From: Paracoccaceae bacterium
GTDB lineage: Bacteria; Pseudomonadota; Alphaproteobacteria; Rhodobacterales; Rhodobacteraceae
Assembly: GCA_007134405.1 (NCBI GenBank)
Contig: SLKW01000136.1
Location: forward strand, 1-7,168
Length of the DNA: 7,168 nucleotides
Reading direction: 5' to 3'
The notes under the pieces are model-generated. The model was not told the DNA's origin and did not search any database. It was given only the letters and a program-made list of their open reading frames with translations. Positions 1-6,264 of this stretch are shown here, piece by piece. The stretch's first letter is position 1, and the number at the start of each line of letters is the position of its first letter. The position numbers were made by a program, and so were the translations under genes.

Positions 1-74
1 CCCGCGCGCATCAGCAACTGCGACAGGATCAACCCCGAGGGGCCACCGCCGATGATGACGACCTGCGTGCGCAT
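1..74 (-). CDS. pobA: 4-hydroxybenzoate 3-monooxygenase (PobA), N-terminal fragment
   Basis: This gene runs leftward off the window, and only its first 24 complete codons plus part of the next are visible. The translation begins MRTQVVIIGGGPSGLILSQL. It contains the Rossmann FAD-binding fingerprint GxGxxG (here GGGPSG, residues 9-14) exactly where p-hydroxybenzoate hydroxylase carries it, and the residues around it (xTQVxIIGxGPSGLxLxQLL) match the start of PobA. The family is a cytoplasmic NADPH-dependent flavoprotein that hydroxylates 4-hydroxybenzoate to protocatechuate, the entry step to the beta-ketoadipate pathway. A strong GGGAGGAG ribosome site on the minus strand (78-85) fixes the ATG at 74-72. 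The divergent neighbour is a PobR-like AraC regulator, which supports the name. Another class A flavin monooxygenase is possible from so short a piece, but the combination makes PobA likely. Confidence 0.85.
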   Translation of the reverse strand, partial: MRTQVVIIGGGPSGLILSQLLMRA

Positions 75-162
75 CCGCTCCTCCCGCAATGGTTCGGTGA
101 GGATAGGACGCCGACCGCGCAAATGAATGGATGATCGACGCAATCGCTGGTATTATTCGAAC
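75..162. promoter_or_regulatory. pobA/pobR divergent promoter region with repeated CGCAA elements
   Basis: Only 52 bp separate the pobA start (74) from the first possible pobR start (127), or 88 bp if pobR starts at 163, so both promoters and any operator must fit here. Four same-orientation CGCAA elements occur in or next to it, at 85-90, 118-124, 139-144 and 167-172. The pair at 118 and 139 is 21 bp apart, two helical turns, and both are followed by TGG after four or five bases. AraC-type regulators commonly bind direct repeats spaced this way. No convincing -35/-10 pair was found; TATTAT at 151-156 is the best -10-like sequence on the plus strand. The operator call is inference. Confidence 0.4.
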
Positions 163-1086
163 ATGGCGCAATGCGGTGCAATTCCGGCCTTCGGCCTCTA
201 CGGTGAAGCGCGCGAGACGCCCGGAATGCTGCATTGCGAGCGGATCAGTCACCGCGCGCGCGTGCATGACTGGCAGATCGCGCCACACCGCCACCCGAAC
301 CTGCATCAGATCATGCTGATCAGGCGTGGGAATGCACGCGTTACGGTCGACGGCCGGGGCCGCGACTTGCCGTTGCCGATCCTGCTGAACATCCCGCCGT
401 GGGTGGTACACGGATTTCGATTCGCGTCTGGGACCGAAGGATATGTCCTGACACTTCCCGCCGACGCCTTTCCCGAAATACTTGGCGACGGCGCGCCCCT
501 CGCGGCAACGCTTGCCCGGTGGGGAACCTGCCCCGCCGAGCCCGCAATGGACACGGCATTCGAGGCGCTGTTGTCCGAGCGGTCCCGCGACGACGCGACT
601 CGCGCTCCGATGATGCGCGCGCTTGGCGCGCAAATCCTGTGTCACGCCGCCCGAGGCCTCGCCGCCCCGGGGACCGGCACCGCGCCTGCCCGCTATGACG
701 GGCACATGCAGGCCTTTGATGCCGCGCTTCACCGCCATCTGCGAGATGGCTGGCGGCTGACTGACTACGCCTCCGCGCTCGGTCTGACCCCCACGCACCT
801 GAACCGGGTTACGCGCGCGCTGGCCGGCATGTCGGCGGGTCGCTATATCGACGCCCGTCGCGCACGCGAGGCGCAACGGCTCCTTGCCTATACCCGCTTG
901 CCGATCGCCGAGATCGGCTATGCCCTGGGTTTCGAGGATCCGGCCTATTTTTCGCGGGCCTTTCGCCGCCAGACGGGCGAGACCCCTTCGATGTGCCGCG
1001 CGCGCCTTGTGGGGACGGATCCGACTGGCCGCGACGTCACATCAAGCAGAGATGGTAGAGATTGTCGCGACGACCACGGCTGTTAG
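127..1086 (+). CDS. pobR: AraC-family transcriptional regulator, PobR-like
   Basis: This is a 319-residue cytoplasmic AraC/XylS-type regulator, probably the 4-hydroxybenzoate-responsive activator of the divergent pobA. The N-terminal half is an effector-binding cupin. Around residues 53-95 it shows PHRHPNLHQ, then a beta-rich stretch, then the NIPPWVVHGFRF segment typical of AraC sensor domains. The C-terminal half (about 195-295) holds two helix-turn-helix motifs. HTH1 is near LTDYASALGLTPTHLNRVTR (211-230). HTH2 carries the family signature IAEIGYALGFEDPAYFSRAF (260-279), followed by FRRQTGETPS. The start is uncertain. ATG 127 is the first possible start because a stop lies just before it, but it has only a distant GGATAGGA. 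ATG 163 (Met13) would begin nearer the conserved IPAFGLYGE segment but has no Shine-Dalgarno. The roughly 25 residues after the HTH are poorly conserved and charged. The same-strand oxidoreductase begins 28 bp downstream. The name rests on family likeness and the divergent pobA. Confidence 0.85.
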   Translation: MDDRRNRWYYSNMAQCGAIPAFGLYGEARETPGMLHCERISHRARVHDWQIAPHRHPNLHQIMLIRRGNARVTVDGRGRDLPLPILLNIPPWVVHGFRFASGTEGYVLTLPADAFPEILGDGAPLAATLARWGTCPAEPAMDTAFEALLSERSRDDATRAPMMRALGAQILCHAARGLAAPGTGTAPARYDGHMQAFDAALHRHLRDGWRLTDYASALGLTPTHLNRVTRALAGMSAGRYIDARRAREAQRLLAYTRLPIAEIGYALGFEDPAYFSRAFRRQTGETPSMCRARLVGTDPTGRDVTSSRDGRDCRDDHGC

Positions 1087-1101
1087 GATCGGCGGCGAAT
1101 C

Positions 1102-1108
1102 AAAGGAG
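1102..1108 (+). promoter_or_regulatory. Shine-Dalgarno that fixes the MDR oxidoreductase start
   Basis: AAAGGAG lies 6 bp before ATG 1115. The frame stays open far upstream into pobR (to 884). This site, plus the fact that the extra upstream residues are arginine-rich and unlike the family, decides for 1115. Confidence 0.8.
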
Positions 1109-1114
1109 CCCCCG

Positions 1115-2146
1115 ATGACCGTGCCCCGGACGACGATCGCCCTGACATTGCGCGAGGGCGGCTATGCCACAGAACCGGTACCGCAAGTCCCCGACACGCT
1201 GGAGCCGTTTCTGGAATTGCGCGAAACGCTCCTGCCCGAGCCTGGCGATGGTCAGGTGACGATCGAAGTCATCCAGGCCCCCGTTAATCCGTCTGATCTC
1301 TTTTTCGTGCAGGGCGGCTACGGGCAGCCGCGCCGGGCAGGACTTCCCGCCGGGTTCGAGGGCGTGGGAACGGTCCTCGCCGGACGCGGCAGGACGGCCG
1401 AGGCCCTAGTCGGTCAACGCGTCGCCTTCCTGGGAACCGGCAGCGGGAGCTGGGCAAGCCACGCGGTCAGTGATGCCGCGCTTTGCATTCCGCTGCGCGA
1501 CGAGCTGCGCGACGAGGATGGCGCAACCCTGATCGTCAACCCGCTGACCGCAATAGCGCTGGTGGAGTATGCGCGAGAAAGCGGATCGACGGCCTTTGTA
1601 GTCAACGCGGCTGGCTCCCAGTTGGGTCGTCTGATGCTGAGCCTCGCGCATGATGAGGGCCTGCAGGCGATCGCCGTGATCCGCCGCCCGGAAGACCGCG
1701 AAGCGTTGCGCGAACTCGGCGCCGCCGAGGTGCTGGTCAGTAGCGACACGGACTTCGCGGACCAGACCCAGGCGGTGGTCAGGTCACTGAAGCCGCGCAT
1801 GCTGCTCGACGCCGTTGGTGACCAGGTCGCCGCTGACCTCTTTTTCGCCATGCCGGCACGATCGGCCTGGGTAAGTTACGGAAAAATGGGTGGCGAGGCG
1901 CCCGAACTGGCGCGGATGGGACAATTCATCTTCATGGGCAAGCGGATCGAGGGCTTCTGGCTTTCACACTGGCTGCCCGCGCAGCAGCCCGCAAAGCGCG
2001 CCAACCTGATCGCAAAGGTTCAGGAGCGTTTCGCAACCGGGAAATGGGAGACCCGCGTGGCCGCAACGCTGCCGCTGTCCGAGGCCGTCGCGGAAATCCT
2101 GCCTCAATACCGCCGCAGCGAAGGCAAGGTTCTGCTGAAGCCCTGA
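1115..2146 (+). CDS. Zinc-independent MDR-superfamily NAD(P)H oxidoreductase (quinone reductase / enoyl reductase-like)
   Basis: This is a 343-residue cytoplasmic medium-chain dehydrogenase/reductase. Residues 35-130 form the GroES-like substrate domain, with VNPSDLFFVQGGYG (57-70) and AGFEGVGTV (79-87), both hallmarks of the quinone oxidoreductase/MECR branch. The nucleotide-binding Rossmann domain follows, with NPLTAIALV (142-150) and the glycine motif AAGSQLG (165-171). GFWLSHW (280-286) resembles the GFWxxxW motif of mitochondrial-type trans-2-enoyl-CoA reductases. The only cysteine is Cys124, so neither the catalytic nor the structural zinc site of true alcohol dehydrogenases can form; the enzyme should be zinc-free and reduce C=C or quinone substrates with NADPH. 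It starts 28 bp after pobR on the same strand and is probably cotranscribed with it. A role in aromatic-acid metabolism or quinone detoxification is possible but unproven. The substrate cannot be read from sequence. Confidence 0.85.
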   Translation: MTVPRTTIALTLREGGYATEPVPQVPDTLEPFLELRETLLPEPGDGQVTIEVIQAPVNPSDLFFVQGGYGQPRRAGLPAGFEGVGTVLAGRGRTAEALVGQRVAFLGTGSGSWASHAVSDAALCIPLRDELRDEDGATLIVNPLTAIALVEYARESGSTAFVVNAAGSQLGRLMLSLAHDEGLQAIAVIRRPEDREALRELGAAEVLVSSDTDFADQTQAVVRSLKPRMLLDAVGDQVAADLFFAMPARSAWVSYGKMGGEAPELARMGQFIFMGKRIEGFWLSHWLPAQQPAKRANLIAKVQERFATGKWETRVAATLPLSEAVAEILPQYRRSEGKVLLKP

Positions 2147-2192
2147 CCGTCGTTTCCCACTCCCGTTTAGGCCAGGAGACGCGCGCGAGAGC

Positions 2193-2221
2193 TTGATTCC
2201 GCTCCGCGCAACGCATAGGCA
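2193..2221 (+). promoter_or_regulatory. Possible carA promoter
   Basis: TTGATT (2193-2198) is followed after 17 bp by TAGGCA (2216-2221), 25 bp before the carA ATG. The -35 is fair and the -10 is weak. No clear terminator lies between the oxidoreductase stop and this point, so read-through from upstream is also possible. ACGGAG at 2235-2240 serves as the ribosome site. Confidence 0.25.
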
Positions 2222-2246
2222 CGGCGCGACCGAAACGGAGCCCGCC

Positions 2247-3410
2247 ATGTCCGCCGCCCTGAGCCCCCCGCACCCGACCGCCTGCCTTGTCCTGGCCGAC
2301 GGGACAATCTTCTATGGCCGCGGTTTTGGCGCCGCAGGTGAAACGGTCGCCGAACTTGTCTTCAACACGGCGATGACTGGTTACCAGGAGATCATGACCG
2401 ACCCGTCCTATGCCGGGCAGATCGTGACCTTCACCTTTCCTCATGTCGGCAATGTCGGGGTCACGCCGGAAGACGATGAAACCGCCGACCCTTTCGCCGC
2501 CGGAATGGTTGTCAAGTGGGACCCGACCGAGCCGTCGAACTGGCGGGCCACGGGCGATCTGGTGGATTGGCTGAGACGCCGGGGCCGTATCGGAATTGGC
2601 GGTATCGACACCCGCCGCCTGACCCGTGCGATCCGCCAGCAGGGCGCGCCGCATGTCGCGCTGGCGCATAATCCCGAAGGAAGGTTCGATCTTGAGGCGC
2701 TGGTCGCCAGGGCGCGTGGCTGGCGCGGATTGGTCGGCCTGGATCTTGCCAAGGATGTCTCCTGCCAGCAAAGCTACCGGTGGGACGAAATGCGTTGGGC
2801 CTGGCCCGAAGGCTATCAGCGCCAGACTGCGCCGCGCCACCGCGTCGTGGCGCTCGACTACGGTGCAAAACGCAACATTCTGCGCAGCCTCGCCTCGGCG
2901 GGTTGCGATGTCACCGTCATGCCGGCCACCGCGACAGTTGACGATGTGCTGGCCCTATCGCCGGACGGGGTCTTCCTGTCGAACGGACCCGGTGATCCGG
3001 CCGCGACCGGCGAATACGCCGTCCCGATGATCCAGGGCGTGCTCGAACGGGAAGTGCCGGTCTTCGGTATCTGCCTGGGGCATCAGATCCTGGCCTTGGC
3101 GCTGGGGGCGAAGACCGTGAAGATGGGGCACGGCCATCACGGCGCCAACCATCCGGTCAAGGATCTGGAGACCGGCAAGGTCGAGATCACCTCGATGAAC
3201 CACGGCTTCACCGTCGACAGCCAGTCCCTGCCCCCGGGCGTGATCGAGACGCATGTTTCGCTCTTCGATGGGTCGAATTGCGGCATTCGCCTGGCGGATC
3301 GCCCGGTATTCTCGGTCCAGTATCACCCTGAAGCCAGCCCTGGCCCGCAGGACAGCTACTATCTGTTCGAACGCTTCGCCGCCGCGATGGACGCCCGCAA
3401 GGGCGGCTGA
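2247..3410 (+). CDS. carA: Carbamoyl-phosphate synthase, small (glutamine amidotransferase) subunit
   Basis: CarA hydrolyses glutamine and channels ammonia to CarB, which makes carbamoyl phosphate for arginine and pyrimidine synthesis in the cytoplasm. The protein is 387 residues, close to the usual 380-390. The N-terminal CPSase domain shows LADGTIFYGRGFGA (16-29), FNTAMTGYQEIMTDPSYAGQ (39-58) and GIGGIDTRRLTR (116-127). The C-terminal class I amidotransferase domain has VALDYGAKRNILR (201-213), LSNGPGDP (244-251) and the nucleophile elbow FGICLGHQ with Cys276. It then has SMNHGFTVD and the catalytic pair His360/Glu362 in QYHPEASPGP. All catalytic residues are present, so it should be functional. 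ATG 2247 is chosen over the upstream TTG at 2193 because of the ACGGAG site 6 bp before it and normal family length. carB is not adjacent, so the two subunits are encoded apart. Confidence 0.98.
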   Translation: MSAALSPPHPTACLVLADGTIFYGRGFGAAGETVAELVFNTAMTGYQEIMTDPSYAGQIVTFTFPHVGNVGVTPEDDETADPFAAGMVVKWDPTEPSNWRATGDLVDWLRRRGRIGIGGIDTRRLTRAIRQQGAPHVALAHNPEGRFDLEALVARARGWRGLVGLDLAKDVSCQQSYRWDEMRWAWPEGYQRQTAPRHRVVALDYGAKRNILRSLASAGCDVTVMPATATVDDVLALSPDGVFLSNGPGDPAATGEYAVPMIQGVLEREVPVFGICLGHQILALALGAKTVKMGHGHHGANHPVKDLETGKVEITSMNHGFTVDSQSLPPGVIETHVSLFDGSNCGIRLADRPVFSVQYHPEASPGPQDSYYLFERFAAAMDARKGG

Positions 3411-3455
3411 GAGGCGGTCTTGCGCCGGCTTACCCACTGGGCAGCGGACGCAGGT

Positions 3456-3471
3456 TTAACCATCTCCTAAC
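3456..3471 (+). promoter_or_regulatory. CtrA-like binding box upstream of the glycosyltransferase
   Basis: TTAA, seven bases, then CTAAC matches the alphaproteobacterial CtrA consensus TTAA-N7-TTAAC with one mismatch. It stands in the 131-bp space between carA and the likely start of the glycosyltransferase, in a locally AT-richer patch. A GATACT (3500-3505) farther on could be the -10, giving a start near 3512 and a leader that includes GGAGG at 3525-3529. That geometry would rule out the upstream GTG at 3476 as the initiation codon. The match is direct observation; control by CtrA is inference. Confidence 0.45.
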
Positions 3472-3524
3472 CTTTGTGGCGACACCGTGGCGGCTGCGCG
3501 ATACTTTCGCGGGCAATGGGTCAT

Positions 3525-3529
3525 GGAGG
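3525..3529 (+). promoter_or_regulatory. Shine-Dalgarno for the glycosyltransferase
   Basis: GGAGG lies 3 bp before an in-frame GTG (3533) and 12 bp before an in-frame ATG (3542). Neither spacing is ideal, but it is the only strong ribosome site near the gene, and the more upstream GTG at 3476 has none. Confidence 0.5.
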
Positions 3530-3541
3530 CGCGTGAAAGGG

Positions 3542-5503
3542 ATGGGGGCACCTTGGACAGGCGTGACGGCGGCACAAGCCTCCGGCCCGGCGGCGCCGGA
3601 TCGGTTGGCGAACGCTGGTCGGTCGCCGACACCGGTGCCGCAAGTCCCGGCCGTGGGTACAACGCCTCCCCCACCCGACTGGAAACGCCCGCTTGGAACC
3701 ATCCTGGTCGAATCGGGCGACCTTGGCCCGGCCGAGTTGATGCATGCGCTCAAGGCGGCTCAGGGCGACGAGCAGCGCTTGCGCGACATTCTGCACCTGA
3801 ACGGAACGGTGACCGAGGCGGCGCTCGCGCGCGCGCTGGCCACGCGACACAAGACCAGCGTCATGGACCCCGACCTGGTGCCGCCCGATCCACGCCTGAT
3901 CGAACGGCTGCCTCCGGACGAATGGCTCCGCCTTGGATGCTTGCCGTGGGCCCGGGTCGGCGGCGCGACGCTCGTGGCGACAACGCAGCCCGAGACCTTC
4001 GCCCAAAAGGCCGCAGAGTTGCAAAGGTATCTGGGGCCGGTGGCGATGGCCGTGATCACCGAATACGACTTGCACCGCACCTTGACCGCAGCTTGCGGAT
4101 CGACACTCAAACAACGCGCCGAAAGCTGCGTCGCCGCCCGCGAAAGCTGCCGCGAGTGGAATACGGGTCGGTTCGGGTTCGCCCTCTGGCTTGGCTTGGC
4201 GGTTCTTGCTGTGTCAGCCCTGCAGGCACCGCAAGCAACATTCGCTATCGTCTTGACGATCGTGGCAGTCGCGCTTTTTTCTGGCACGCTCTTGAAGATC
4301 GCGGCGGCAGCAACGCATCTTCGCGGCCGGTCCTCGACACCCGGTCCCGGGCTGCACGGGGGCCCGCGCCCCGTCATCTCGATCCTCGTGCCGCTTTACC
4401 GCGAACGCGACATCGCACCGCGACTGGTCGCGCGCCTCGGTGCGCTGACTTGGCCGCGCGAAAAACTCGATGTGCTTCTCGTGGTCGAAGAGGACGACTC
4501 CCTGACCCGCAACGCGCTGCGTCGCGCGCGACTTCCGGCATGGATGCGCGTGATTGTCGTGCCGGAATCCTCGCTGAAGACAAAGCCACGCGCATTGAAC
4601 TATGCGCTTGGGTTTGCTCGCGGCAGTATTGTCGGCGTCTACGATGCCGAGGACGCGCCCGCGCACGACCAGCTTCATCGCGTTGCCGCGCGTTTCGCCG
4701 AGGCGGGGCCCGATCTGGCCTGCATTCAGGGAGTGCTGGACTATTACAACCCGCGCACCAACTGGATCGCGCGCTGTTTCACCATCGAATACGCCGCCTG
4801 GTTCCGCCTGATGCTTCCGGGATTCCAGCGTTTGGGCCTGGCTGTACCGCTGGGCGGAACGACGCTGTTCTTCCGCCGGGACATTCTTGAAAGCCTCGGC
4901 GCATGGGACGCGCATAACGTCACCGAAGACGCTGATCTGGGCATACGGCTTGCCCGCCACGGGTACCGGACCGAGCTTCTCGACACGGTCACGCTGGAAG
5001 AGGCGAACTGCAAAACGTTTCCCTGGATCAAGCAGCGGTCGCGCTGGCTCAAGGGCTACGCTATGACCTATGCGGTGCACATGCGTGATCCGAGGCTCCT
5101 ATGGCGGCAATTCGGCTGGTGGCGCTTCCTGGGCTTCCAGGTCATCTTCCTGGGGACATTGATCCAATTCCTGTTGGCGCCGGTCTTGTGGAGCTTTTGG
5201 CTCATGCTCGCCGGTCTGGGTCATCCCCTCGCCGAGGCGTTGCCAGGCGCTGCGCTTTTCGGACTTATCGGCCTCTTCCTGGTGGCCGAAGTCACCAACC
5301 TGACGATAAATCTCTGCGCGCTTCGGGCGCGCGACCATCGTGGCTTGCGCCCCTGGGTCCTGATGTTGCCCTTCTATTTTCCGCTTGCCGCAATTGCTGC
5401 CTGGAAAGCCCTGATCGAAATGGGAGCGAGCCCGTTTTACTGGGACAAGACCGCCCACGGCTTGCATGACAGCCTGCCGCAGCCAGCGCTGACCGGCGGC
5501 TGA
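3542..5503 (+). CDS. Membrane family 2 glycosyltransferase with N-terminal MshEN (c-di-GMP-type) domain
   Basis: From ATG 3542 the protein has 653 residues; starts at GTG 3533 or GTG 3476 (675 residues) are possible and change only a disordered leader. Residues 1-48 are Pro/Ala-rich. Residues 49-149 form a T2SSE-N/MshEN domain: two 24-residue motifs (RPLGTILVESGDL... from 49, RLRDILHLNGTVT... from 79) separated by five residues, then the typical DPDLVPPDPRLIERLPPDEW and VGGATLVATTQP. Membrane helices lie near 210-228 and 232-252. The cytoplasmic GT-A catalytic domain (about 277-505) has EEDD at 316-319, DAED at 368-371, TED at 461-463 and QRSRW at 498-502, the D, DxD, TED, QxxRW set of processive polysaccharide synthases. 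At least three further helices follow (about 528-556, 568-592, 604-624). It probably polymerises or transfers a sugar across the inner membrane, under c-di-GMP control by analogy with NfrB of E. coli. The sugar and product cannot be deduced. No partner export gene is adjacent. Confidence 0.88.
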   Translation: MGAPWTGVTAAQASGPAAPDRLANAGRSPTPVPQVPAVGTTPPPPDWKRPLGTILVESGDLGPAELMHALKAAQGDEQRLRDILHLNGTVTEAALARALATRHKTSVMDPDLVPPDPRLIERLPPDEWLRLGCLPWARVGGATLVATTQPETFAQKAAELQRYLGPVAMAVITEYDLHRTLTAACGSTLKQRAESCVAARESCREWNTGRFGFALWLGLAVLAVSALQAPQATFAIVLTIVAVALFSGTLLKIAAAATHLRGRSSTPGPGLHGGPRPVISILVPLYRERDIAPRLVARLGALTWPREKLDVLLVVEEDDSLTRNALRRARLPAWMRVIVVPESSLKTKPRALNYALGFARGSIVGVYDAEDAPAHDQLHRVAARFAEAGPDLACIQGVLDYYNPRTNWIARCFTIEYAAWFRLMLPGFQRLGLAVPLGGTTLFFRRDILESLGAWDAHNVTEDADLGIRLARHGYRTELLDTVTLEEANCKTFPWIKQRSRWLKGYAMTYAVHMRDPRLLWRQFGWWRFLGFQVIFLGTLIQFLLAPVLWSFWLMLAGLGHPLAEALPGAALFGLIGLFLVAEVTNLTINLCALRARDHRGLRPWVLMLPFYFPLAAIAAWKALIEMGASPFYWDKTAHGLHDSLPQPALTGG

Positions 5504-5529
5504 ACCTACTCCTCCTGCCGCTCCCGGTC
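5491..5529. terminator. Possible bidirectional terminator hairpin between convergent genes
   Basis: GACCGG (5491-5496) pairs with CCGGTC (5524-5529), and CGGC (5497-5500) pairs with GCCG (5517-5520), with a 3-base bulge at 5521-5523 and a 16-base loop. The loop contains both stop codons: that of the glycosyltransferase (5501-5503) and that of the GntR gene (5506-5508, minus strand). No T-run follows on either side, so termination is only inferred. Confidence 0.3.
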
Positions 5530-6162
5530 ACCGGATTCCAGCTTCAGTCGCGTCTCGAAGGCTCGCGAGATATGCGCCTTGAGCGCTTGCGCCGAGGCGT
5601 CGCCGTCGCCGCGCGCAATCGCCTCGACGATGGCGCCGTGTTCGTCCAGCGTTGCCGCCCCCCGTCCCTCGGCGGCAAGCGAGGTCGAGGCCAGCAGCGC
5701 CATCGACCGGTGCACCAGATCGAGCTGCTGAACCAGAAAACGGTTGTGCGAGGCCAGGTGGATCTGCTTGTGAAACCGCCGGTTGGCGCGGCTCAGCGCC
5801 CTCGGATCATCGACCAGCGCCCGATCCGACGCGACCATGTCGCGCAGGACGCGCACTTCCTCGACCGTTGCATGCCGGGCCGCGAGACGTGCCGCCAGTC
5901 CCTCGAGTTCGGCGCGCACGACGTAAAGCTCGGCAAGTTGGTTGTGATCGAGCGATGCGACGATCAGCGATCGACCGTCGCGGGTCAGCAGCGATTGCGT
6001 TTCAAGACGCTGCAGCGCCTCGCGGATCGGAGTACGCGACACGCCGAACCGCTCGGCAAGCTCGGATTCGACCAGCCGGTCTCCAGGCTTGTAGATGCCC
6101 TCGTCAATCGCGGCGAGAACCATCGAATAGGCATCGGCCGCAGGCGGGCGGGGATCGGTCAT
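5506..6162 (-). CDS. GntR-family transcriptional regulator, FadR/FCD subfamily
   Basis: This is a 218-residue cytoplasmic DNA-binding regulator. The N-terminal winged helix-turn-helix (about 10-70) has GIYKPGDRLVESELAERFGV (22-41) followed by SRTPIREALQRLE, the GntR signature. Residues 75-208 form the all-helical FCD effector domain: LYVVRAELEGLAARLAA (79-95), RRFHKQIHLASHN (128-140), DEHGAIVEAI (173-182) and KAHI (195-198). Probable metal-site residues are Asn127, His131, His175 and His197, with Asn in place of the more usual Asp. Such regulators sense small carboxylates or similar metabolites and usually repress. The start is ATG 6162, with GGAG 6 bp upstream; an in-frame ATG at 6174 lacks a ribosome site. 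The open frame continues upstream antisense to the next gene, but that part has no family likeness. It is divergent from the nucleotidase gene and tail-to-tail with the glycosyltransferase. Its target and ligand are unknown. Confidence 0.92.
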   Translation of the reverse strand: MTDPRPPAADAYSMVLAAIDEGIYKPGDRLVESELAERFGVSRTPIREALQRLETQSLLTRDGRSLIVASLDHNQLAELYVVRAELEGLAARLAARHATVEEVRVLRDMVASDRALVDDPRALSRANRRFHKQIHLASHNRFLVQQLDLVHRSMALLASTSLAAEGRGAATLDEHGAIVEAIARGDGDASAQALKAHISRAFETRLKLESGDRERQEE

Positions 6163-6168
6163 CGGCAA

Positions 6169-6209
6169 CTCCATGGCTGTTAGATTAGCCTCATGCCGCG
6201 CTGCCGCAA
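6169..6209 (-). promoter_or_regulatory. Putative promoter and ribosome site of the GntR gene
   Basis: Read on the minus strand, TTGCGG (6209-6204) is followed after 16 bp by TAATCT (6187-6182), then by GGAG (6172-6169) and ATG 6162. The predicted transcript would start near 6175, giving a leader of only about 13 bases. A short inverted repeat, GGCT at 6175-6178 and AGCC at 6187-6190, brackets the -10 and could be an autoregulatory operator, though four-base arms are weak evidence. Confidence 0.35.
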
Positions 6210-6264
6210 CCGCTTTCGACGCGCCGAACTTGCTCAAACAGCCCAAGCACACTAACTCTGCTCC

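Noticed and set aside
884..1114. N-terminal extension of the MDR oxidoreductase to 420 residues
   Set aside because: The extra 77 residues are out-of-frame pobR sequence, while AAAGGAG before ATG 1115 gives a normal family length.
1175..1191. A near-identical 17-bp sequence also found at 3632-3648 (one mismatch), CCGGTRCCGCAAGTCCC
   Set aside because: Both copies lie in frame and encode PVPQVP in unrelated proteins. Two isolated coding copies are most simply explained by shared codon preference.
1932..2840. A 302-codon minus-strand frame over the oxidoreductase end and carA
   Set aside because: It crosses two well-defined genes, has no recognisable motif and no ribosome site of note.
3487..4890. 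A 467-codon open frame within the glycosyltransferase gene in another frame
   Set aside because: Its product is arginine-rich and low in hydrophobic order, with no domain pattern. It overlaps a gene with complete catalytic motifs and is a by-product of high GC content.
4214..5080. A 288-codon minus-strand frame antisense to the glycosyltransferase core
   Set aside because: It is the complement of conserved GT2 codons and shows no independent protein pattern.
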